Shown: positions 42,754 to 48,924 of the stretch, piece after piece
Position numbering within the stretch: position 1 is the stretch's first letter
Layout of the letters: each line of letters opens with the position of its first letter
From: JAYEPK01 sp048569615
GTDB lineage: Archaea; Thermoplasmatota; Penumbrarchaeia; Penumbrarchaeales; Penumbrarchaeaceae
Length of the DNA: 48,924 nucleotides
Reading direction: 5' to 3'
Assembly: GCA_048569615.1 (NCBI GenBank)
Contig: JBLIRK010000023.1
Location: 1 to 48,924, forward strand
The notes under the pieces: generated by a model
What the model was told of the DNA's origin: nothing
Database searches by the model: none
What the model saw: the letters and a program-made list of their open reading frames with translations, nothing else
Translations under genes and position numbers: made by a program

Positions 42754-44081
42754 AAGAACTCGAAGTTGAACGCTGTACCGTTGTGCTTTGTCTTCACCCA
42801 TTTGGGATGCTTATTGTTGAATCCGCTCTCAAGGGCTTTGTACCATCCGTAAAAGAAGGTGGGTATCCAGTGGAAGCAGAAGATGAATATCCTGAAACTC
42901 CTGAATAGCAGGTCCAGCGGATTCTTCGAAATCTCCCCCCATAAACCCCAGTAGATTACTGGTATGAAAGCTATGGAAACCCATATCCACAGCAGATCGT
43001 TGACACCGGAAGAGATATAGAGGGTTGAAAAGAGTGTTAGTGATCCGAGGAGATAGGAGAAGAAAACGAAGCCCGGGGTCATGATGCCGGTGAGATAAAT
43101 TAGCAGGTCCACACGTTTGAAAAGCGGGATCCTGGGATTGGTCATCACCCTCGGAGCCAGGTGGAGGAAGGTCAATATATGGCCCTGGCTCCATCTGGTC
43201 CTTTGTCTGAAAAGCGCCCGAACAGTTGTCACAGCTTCCTGATATACCGTAGAATCCTCGGCATAACGTATCTTCCATCCCTCACAATAGAACTTCACCG
43301 TCAGGTCAAGGTCCTCCGTGATGCTTCCTTCGCTCCATCCTCCGACATCCCTGAGAAGGTTTGCCCTTGTCAGCTGTCCGTTACCTCCAAGTGCAACAGC
43401 TCCACCAACGGCGTCCCTGGACCTCTGCACAGCCCTGTTAAAGGAGGCGAACTCATCATCCTGTATCTCAGTGAGGGTATTGTCCAGCCGGTTGAAAATT
43501 CTTACCTTTCCCTGCACCGCTCCGACCTTTGGATCCCTGAAATATGGTGTAGCATTGAGCATGAAGTCAGGAGGGATCCTGGCATCCGCGTCGAACACGC
43601 AGATAATATCCCCCTTGGCATGGTTGAGTCCGTAGTTGAGGGCTGCGGGTTTTCCATGGTGGTCCCCTCTGTTCGATATGAGCTTCAGTTTGTGCTTCGT
43701 TCCATTGCCCCATTTTCTGGCAAGCTCTTGGACAACCTTGTAGGAATTGTCATCGGAGGCATCGTCGATGACGATTATCTCCATCCGGCTCCTGCCGTCC
43801 AGATGGTATGACTGTCCTCTAAGGTCCATCAAGGTGTTGGTTATGACCTCCTCCTCGTTCTTCATTGGTATTAGAACCGAAATAAAAGGTTTGTATCCCG
43901 GATTTTTATCAGGTTTCTCAGGGTCCCAGAATGCACCGAAGAGCGCCATAAGGGTGTAATAGCAACCAACAAAGTACATTATTGTGAAGAGCCAGAATGC
44001 CCGGGAGGTCCATATTGAGAAAATTATGAGCCCCAGCACTACTATGCACACCGATATTCCGAGGATCGTCCATCTTTTCAA
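42750..44081 (-). CDS. Membrane glycosyltransferase family 2 (processive-type polysaccharide synthase)
   Basis: A 443-aa integral membrane GT2 enzyme. Two N-terminal helices precede a cytoplasmic GT-A domain with Asp106-Asp107 (VIDDASDD), DAD at 164-166, TED at 255-257 and QRTRW at 293-297, the D,D,D,QxxRW set of cellulose, hyaluronan and N-acetylglucosamine synthases. At least three more helices follow (ILTG-type YLTGIMTPGFVFFSYLLGSL, LLWIWVSIAFIPVIYWGLW, RSFRIFIFCFHWIPTFFYGW). It likely makes or extends an envelope polysaccharide. TTG start behind GGAGGTGG; the TTG overlaps the stop of the upstream gene as TTGA, so the two are translationally coupled. Confidence 0.92.
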   Translation of the reverse strand: MKRWTILGISVCIVVLGLIIFSIWTSRAFWLFTIMYFVGCYYTLMALFGAFWDPEKPDKNPGYKPFISVLIPMKNEEEVITNTLMDLRGQSYHLDGRSRMEIIVIDDASDDNSYKVVQELARKWGNGTKHKLKLISNRGDHHGKPAALNYGLNHAKGDIICVFDADARIPPDFMLNATPYFRDPKVGAVQGKVRIFNRLDNTLTEIQDDEFASFNRAVQRSRDAVGGAVALGGNGQLTRANLLRDVGGWSEGSITEDLDLTVKFYCEGWKIRYAEDSTVYQEAVTTVRALFRQRTRWSQGHILTFLHLAPRVMTNPRIPLFKRVDLLIYLTGIMTPGFVFFSYLLGSLTLFSTLYISSGVNDLLWIWVSIAFIPVIYWGLWGEISKNPLDLLFRSFRIFIFCFHWIPTFFYGWYKALESGFNNKHPKWVKTKHNGTAFNFEFF

Positions 44082-44995
44082 AGCCGTCCCACCTCCTCGA
44101 TCTTCCAGACAGGCTCACCCTTCTTCAGAGAATTCCTTATTCTCTGCCTCCTGTAGAGGTTAACCGCATACGTGATCAGTCCCAACAATATGAGGATAAC
44201 AAATATGGTCATAGGTTTGATATCCACCGGAAATATCCTGGCGATCGGAACATCAAGAACGACCCTCAATGATATGATAATATAGAGAACAAAGGCCAAC
44301 GATAAGAAAAGGAATGGAATCGATCTTTTGAATCTAACAACTTTGGTTTCGGATCTCCTGTCGCTCTGATAATCCACCCCTCCCCGTCTTCTCCCGGCCT
44401 TTCCCAACTCAAGCATTTTATCATCTGCGGACCCCTCCCCGATCTCAGATGGTTTGAGGGCCGGAAGGACCATGTGTTTTTTCCCTCTGGTTTCCAGGTC
44501 GGAAGGTGGAAGGTATCTGCTTGGTGGAACCCTTCTGGGCTTGGACTTTTTTATTCGGCCGATCTTCCTCTCCATCCTGTCAAGGTCCCAATTTACCGCC
44601 CTCATGTCCCTATTAAGGGATCTGTCCCTTTCACTCAGGGATGCATTCTCCAAAAGCCTTAGTGAATTCCTGATGTCATCGACATCTTTCATTACCTGGT
44701 CTATGTCAAAATCATCCTTTTCCCTTGGATCCGCCCTGTCGAAATCGCTGAGTTTTTTTGTTATATCCCCAACGTCGCTCTTGACATCATTGATATCTGG
44801 GAGTTTTTTCTGAAAGGGAAAGATGAAACCACGTTTTTTCCTTGTCCTCTCTTCCCCCAGCAGACCTGGAGCATCACCAATGGTGTCGCTGATATCAATA
44901 TCCAAAAGGGAGCGAGGGCCTCGGCTCTTCTTCCTGCTTTTATCCAACCCCTCTCTACTTAGGGGCCGGCTCCTGCCCGGATCTTTACTGGTCAT
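44078..44995 (-). CDS. Coiled-coil membrane protein coupled to the glycosyltransferase
   Basis: A 305-aa protein of unknown function. The N-terminal 225 residues are highly charged and cytoplasmic by prediction: a basic start (SRKKSRGPRSLL), then helical heptad-like stretches (about 70-150: DINDVKSDVGDITKKLSDFD, NWDLDRMERKIGRIKKSK). Two membrane helices follow (IPFLFLSLAFVLYIIISLRV and TIFVILILLGLITYAVNLY), then a basic tail. The stop overlaps the TTG start of the glycosyltransferase. A role as regulator, co-polymerase or scaffold of polysaccharide synthesis is inferred from the coupling only. Confidence 0.78.
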   Translation of the reverse strand: MTSKDPGRSRPLSREGLDKSRKKSRGPRSLLDIDISDTIGDAPGLLGEERTRKKRGFIFPFQKKLPDINDVKSDVGDITKKLSDFDRADPREKDDFDIDQVMKDVDDIRNSLRLLENASLSERDRSLNRDMRAVNWDLDRMERKIGRIKKSKPRRVPPSRYLPPSDLETRGKKHMVLPALKPSEIGEGSADDKMLELGKAGRRRGGVDYQSDRRSETKVVRFKRSIPFLFLSLAFVLYIIISLRVVLDVPIARIFPVDIKPMTIFVILILLGLITYAVNLYRRQRIRNSLKKGEPVWKIEEVGRL

Positions 44996-45177
44996 CTGCT
45001 TATCACAGCCACGTGATCAGGTTTGCAGGAAGGACGCTTGTTTGAGGCCGATGCCTCCCGATGATCCCATTGAGGAATCAGTTATCCAATATATTTAAAC
45101 TCCCCCTACGCTATCTAACGGGGAAAGTCTCAATGGAACAATTTTTATCACAGCGCCATATTCCCGGTCGGTAGCAG
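44996..45177. promoter_or_regulatory. Divergent promoter region for the GT operon and uvrA
   Basis: TTTAAATAT on the minus strand (45091-45099) is a good TATA element, about 100 bp upstream of the coiled-coil protein start. For uvrA, ATTTTTATCA (45141-45150) lies about 33 bp before the ATG. No clear ribosome site precedes uvrA, suggesting a short or absent leader. Confidence 0.45.
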
Positions 45178-48042
45178 ATGTCAGAGGGCAGGATAGTGAT
45201 CAAGGGCGCAAGGCAGCACAACCTGAAATCGATAGATGTATCCATTCCTAGGAATGAGCTGGTTGTGATTACAGGATTGTCTGGCTCGGGAAAATCCTCT
45301 CTTGCATTCGATACCATCTATGCTGAAGGTCAAAGAAGGTTTATCGAATCACTTTCCTCATATGCAAGACAGTTCCTGGGTGTCATGGACAAGCCTGATG
45401 TGGACTCCATCGAAGGTCTCTCCCCCTCAATATCCATCGAACAGCATGCTCCCTCGAAGAATCCGAGATCTACTGTGGCTACAACGACGGAGATCCATGA
45501 CCACCTGAGGCTTCTTTTTGCCAGGATAGGTATACCTCACTGTCCGGTATGCAGCAGGGAGATCGAAAGGCAATCGCAGGATCAGATCCTGCATGCAATA
45601 ATGGAAGGGGGCGCAAGAGAAATCAGGATCCTTGCACCGATCGAGCTCGGAAGGAAGGGAACCCACAAGGATACCCTGATCGATCTGAAGAGGCAGGGTT
45701 TTTTAAATTTCAGAGTTGATGGCAAGGACCTTAAACTGGGTGATGTCCCCGAACTTGACAAGAACAAGAAACACGACATCCTGGTTATCCTTGATTCTCT
45801 CATCAGCGATGAGGAGCACAGGGACCAGCTGACGGAGGATGTTTCGCAGGCTTTGGGTCTGTCGGATGGTAGGGTGATCGTCGAGGAAGTGGAGGTCGAA
45901 GGAATCGAACAAAGGTTTTTCAGCGAGAGGATGTCCTGTCCTGTCCACAATATCTCCATACCTGACCTGGAACCCAGGATGTTCTCGTTCAATTCTCCCT
46001 TCGGGGCCTGCAAGGAGTGTTCCGGTCTTGGGACGATACTCGATGTTGATCCGGACCTGGTGATACCCGATCCCGGGAAATCGATCTCCGGGGGAGCGAT
46101 AGGGCTCTTCAAGACTGATCCCGAGGGCTCCTATTCACTGAGAATGCTGGAGGCCCTTGGCCGGGAGATGGGTTTCTCCATAAATACACCTTGGAAGGAC
46201 ATGTCCGAGTGGGTCAGGGAGTCCATCCTTTACGGTACCGAAAAGGCATACTCGATCAGGATCACTTCAGAGACCTATGACTGGAGGCATAAGAGGAGGT
46301 ATGAGGGCCTAATTCCAACAATAAAGAGGCGGTACCAGCAGACCCAGTCCGAAATGGCAAGGGAATTCTATCGCAGGTTCATGAGGGCAACGCCATGTCC
46401 AGCTTGCGGCGGTTCGAGGATGAAACCATCAAGCTTGGCAGTCACCGTCGGAGGCCTGAACATCCATGAGGTACTCCAGCTCTCCATCAGGGATTCCCTA
46501 TCATTCTTCGAAGGCCTCGAAGATGAATTGAGCGAGAAGGAGAAACTGATCGGGAAGCAGGTACTGAAGGAGATAAGGAACAGATTGACCTTCCTGAGAA
46601 ATGTGGGTCTTGATTATCTTACTCTTGACAGGGCCACGGGGACACTGTCCGGAGGGGAAGCCCAGAGGATCCAGCTCGCCACGCAGATTGGCTCCTCCCT
46701 TGTCGGGGTCCTGTATGTGCTTGATGAGCCATCTATCGGTTTACATCAGAGGGACAACCACCGGCTGATACGAACCCTTGTGGAGCTTAGGGACCTAGGC
46801 AATACAATCATCGTTGTCGAACACGATGAGCAGGTTATCAGAAGTTCAGATCATATTATCGATCTGGGGCCGGGAGCTGGAGCCCACGGAGGAAACATAG
46901 TAGGGCAGGGAACGGTGGAGGACATCTGCTCCTCCGAGATGTCCATCACGGGACAGTATTTGTCCGGAAATAAGCACATACCGGTTCCAAAGGACAGGAG
47001 GAAGGGAAACGGGAAGAAGTTGACGATCAGGGGAGCAAGCCATCACAATCTCAAGAACATCGATATCACCTTTCCCCTGGGAACATTCCTGTGCGTGACA
47101 GGTGTCTCCGGTTCGGGCAAATCCACTCTTGTGGAGGATATACTTTACAGGGGATTGAAAAGGCACCTTTACAATTCGACAGATCCCGTCGGCTCCCATG
47201 ATTCAATCGAAGGCCTGGAACATATCGATAAAGCGATAGTCATCGATCAATCCCCCATCGGACGCACACCCCGGTCGAATCCCACCACTTATACTGGAGC
47301 TTTCACACCGATCAGAGAGATCTTCTCCAGAACAACGCTCTCCAAGATGAGGGGATATAAACCCGGCCAGTTCTCCTTCAACGTAAGGGGAGGACGGTGT
47401 CAGAACTGCGAGGGTGACGGGATAATAAAGCTCGAGATGCATTTTCTTCCGGACGTTTACATCCCTTGCGAGGTATGCAAAGGGAAAAGGTACACCGATG
47501 AAACCCTGGAAATAAAATTCAAGGGGAAATCCATTTCGGATGTACTGAACATGAGCGTGGAGGAAGCTCTAAAATTCTTCGAGAACATACCTAAAATAAA
47601 AAGAAAGCTTAAAACGCTGTCGGATGTCGGGCTTGGATATATCAAACTTGGCCAGCCTGCCCCGACCCTTTCGGGCGGAGAGGCACAGAGGGTGAAGCTG
47701 GCCACCGAGCTGTCGAAAAGAGCGACGGGTAAAACCATTTACCTATTGGATGAGCCGACTACAGGACTCCATTTCGACGATGTCAGCAAACTTCTCAAGG
47801 TGCTCCTGGAATTGAGGGAAAAGGGCAATACGGTTGTGGTCATAGAGCACAACCTCGACGTGATCAAAACTGCGGATTGGATCATCGATCTTGGACCGGA
47901 AGGTGGCGATGAGGGCGGGATGATAGTGGCCAAGGGTACACCGGAAATGGTGGCAAAGGATAAGAAAAGCTACACGGGTAGCTACCTCAAGGGAGAATTA
48001 AAAAGGATCTCAAAGGGATGTGAAAGGATCAAGATTTCCTGA
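45178..48042 (+). CDS. uvrA: Excinuclease ABC subunit A
   Basis: A 954-aa dimeric ABC-type ATPase that finds helix-distorting DNA lesions and loads UvrB. First ATP site: TGLSGSGKSSLAFDTIYAEG, signature LSGGEAQRI near 480-490, and YVLDEPSIGLHQRD. Second site: VTGVSGSGKSTLVEDIL, signature LSGGEAQRVKLATEL and YLLDEPTTGLHFDD. Zinc modules: CPVC near 121-124 (first), CPACGGSRMKPSSL, and CQNCEGDG with CEVCKGKRY in the second half. Length and motif order match bacterial UvrA; nothing is missing. The stop is followed by a 75-bp gap to the zinc-ribbon gene. Confidence 0.98.
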   Translation: MSEGRIVIKGARQHNLKSIDVSIPRNELVVITGLSGSGKSSLAFDTIYAEGQRRFIESLSSYARQFLGVMDKPDVDSIEGLSPSISIEQHAPSKNPRSTVATTTEIHDHLRLLFARIGIPHCPVCSREIERQSQDQILHAIMEGGAREIRILAPIELGRKGTHKDTLIDLKRQGFLNFRVDGKDLKLGDVPELDKNKKHDILVILDSLISDEEHRDQLTEDVSQALGLSDGRVIVEEVEVEGIEQRFFSERMSCPVHNISIPDLEPRMFSFNSPFGACKECSGLGTILDVDPDLVIPDPGKSISGGAIGLFKTDPEGSYSLRMLEALGREMGFSINTPWKDMSEWVRESILYGTEKAYSIRITSETYDWRHKRRYEGLIPTIKRRYQQTQSEMAREFYRRFMRATPCPACGGSRMKPSSLAVTVGGLNIHEVLQLSIRDSLSFFEGLEDELSEKEKLIGKQVLKEIRNRLTFLRNVGLDYLTLDRATGTLSGGEAQRIQLATQIGSSLVGVLYVLDEPSIGLHQRDNHRLIRTLVELRDLGNTIIVVEHDEQVIRSSDHIIDLGPGAGAHGGNIVGQGTVEDICSSEMSITGQYLSGNKHIPVPKDRRKGNGKKLTIRGASHHNLKNIDITFPLGTFLCVTGVSGSGKSTLVEDILYRGLKRHLYNSTDPVGSHDSIEGLEHIDKAIVIDQSPIGRTPRSNPTTYTGAFTPIREIFSRTTLSKMRGYKPGQFSFNVRGGRCQNCEGDGIIKLEMHFLPDVYIPCEVCKGKRYTDETLEIKFKGKSISDVLNMSVEEALKFFENIPKIKRKLKTLSDVGLGYIKLGQPAPTLSGGEAQRVKLATELSKRATGKTIYLLDEPTTGLHFDDVSKLLKVLLELREKGNTVVVIEHNLDVIKTADWIIDLGPEGGDEGGMIVAKGTPEMVAKDKKSYTGSYLKGELKRISKGCERIKIS

Positions 48043-48066
48043 CCCTGTCAATAACGACTGTAGGGA

Positions 48067-48075
48067 TTTTATAGT
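48067..48075 (+). promoter_or_regulatory. Probable TATA box of the zinc-ribbon gene, with a palindrome just downstream
   Basis: TTTTATAGT lies about 47 bp before the GTG start. AACATT-A-AATGTT at 48082-48094, a perfect 13-mer palindrome, falls near the expected transcription start and could be an operator; AT-rich palindromes of this size also arise by chance. Confidence 0.4.
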
Positions 48076-48117
48076 ATTATCAACATTAAATGTTATAGAA
48101 TAGGAGGCAAGAGATTA

Positions 48118-48714
<597 letters not shown>

Positions 48715-48859
48715 TCTCATCACCGGTAATTATAAAATATCATACGCAATTGTTACATTAGCCTGGCTTTGTTCATAACCTCCCAGGCCTGTTACTCATG
48801 AAATCATTATCTCGGGAACTTACTGATTGGAATTCTTTTATTGAAGGTTCGGTACAAGT
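48715..48859. other. Intergenic region before the last partial gene
   Basis: AT-rich spacer with no ORF of note. CTTTTATTG at 48835-48843 is a possible TATA element about 22 bp before the ATG at 48860. Confidence 0.35.
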
Positions 48860-48924
48860 ATGGCACCATTTGAATACCTAAGAGGTCTTACGATCGCACT
48901 TTTAGTCTCATACGGCATAACAAT
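48860..48924 (+). CDS. Start of a gene cut by the window end (N-terminus probably hydrophobic)
   Basis: ATG at 48860 opens a frame to the window end giving 21 residues, MAPFEYLRGLTIALLVSYGIT, which reads like the start of a membrane protein or signal anchor. A TATA-like element lies about 22 bp upstream and there is no ribosome site, fitting a leaderless transcript. Too short to identify. Confidence 0.4.
   Translation, partial: MAPFEYLRGLTIALLVSYGIT

Overview
The window is archaeal chromosomal DNA. The evidence is PCNA as the sliding clamp, a proteasome-activating nucleotidase, single-subunit RPA with its OB-fold partner, archaeal-type Elp3, archaeal D-aminoacyl-tRNA deacylase, a tRNA-Tyr with a bulge-helix-bulge intron, TATA-box promoters and strong GGAGGTGA ribosome sites. 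The mix (many very large exported PKD/lamin-tail/beta-helix proteins, a DUF835-like domain, bacterial-type UvrA/UvrB and PurH) suggests a euryarchaeote of the Thermoplasmata (Thermoplasmatota) neighbourhood. That placement is an inference and no 16S is present. No rRNA, CRISPR, IS element or prophage was seen.

Layout. 1-2.1 kb: 5' two thirds or more of an exported beta-helix + LamG-like protein (minus, cut by the window edge). 2.2-3.8 kb: histidine ammonia-lyase-like enzyme with an unusual CSG triad, divergent from a 2085-aa surface protein with lamin-tail domains, CARDB and a two-motif phospholipase D module (3.9-10.2 kb). 10.2-11.4 kb: PCNA and a small membrane protein. 11.4-16.8 kb: subtilisin-like (S8) protease with PKD/Fn3/Ig-like modules, membrane anchored. 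16.8-19.2 kb: a Bat-like HTH regulator with a C-x2-C-x7-C motif, then an IscS homologue lacking the PLP lysine, then IscU. 19.4-22.7 kb: PAN and MetRS (convergent). 22.8-25 kb: the RPA / RPA-associated operon.

25-32.3 kb: TPR protein with a ParB-like N-terminal peptide, glyA plus a small unknown protein, elp3, and a GlmU-like nucleotidyltransferase followed by dtdA. 32.3-34 kb: a 0.43-kb non-coding gap, a 72-aa unknown protein, a PKD-domain membrane protein and tRNA-Tyr(GTA) with a 41-nt intron. 34.1-42.8 kb, all plus strand: an AAA ATPase/TPR protein with an inserted DUF835-like domain, purH, purN, uvrB, and an ornithine aminotransferase-like gene. 42.7-45 kb: a membrane glycosyltransferase translationally coupled to a coiled-coil membrane protein. 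45.2-48.9 kb: uvrA, a two-zinc-ribbon protein with a polyglutamate linker, and the first 21 codons of another gene.

How genes work together: DNA replication and repair (PCNA, RPA pair, UvrB, UvrA), Fe-S cluster assembly with its probable regulator, one-carbon and purine metabolism (GlyA makes 5,10-methylene-THF or its archaeal pterin equivalent; PurN and PurH use formyl donors), translation quality and tRNA modification (MetRS, DtdA, Elp3, tRNA-Tyr), and envelope biogenesis (GlmU-like, GT2, large surface proteins). The most unusual items are the PLP-lysine-less IscS beside a cysteine-bearing regulator, the DUF835 insertion in an AAA ATPase, the ParB-like tail on a TPR protein, the CSG triad in the ammonia-lyase, and the lamin-tail/PLD surface protein.
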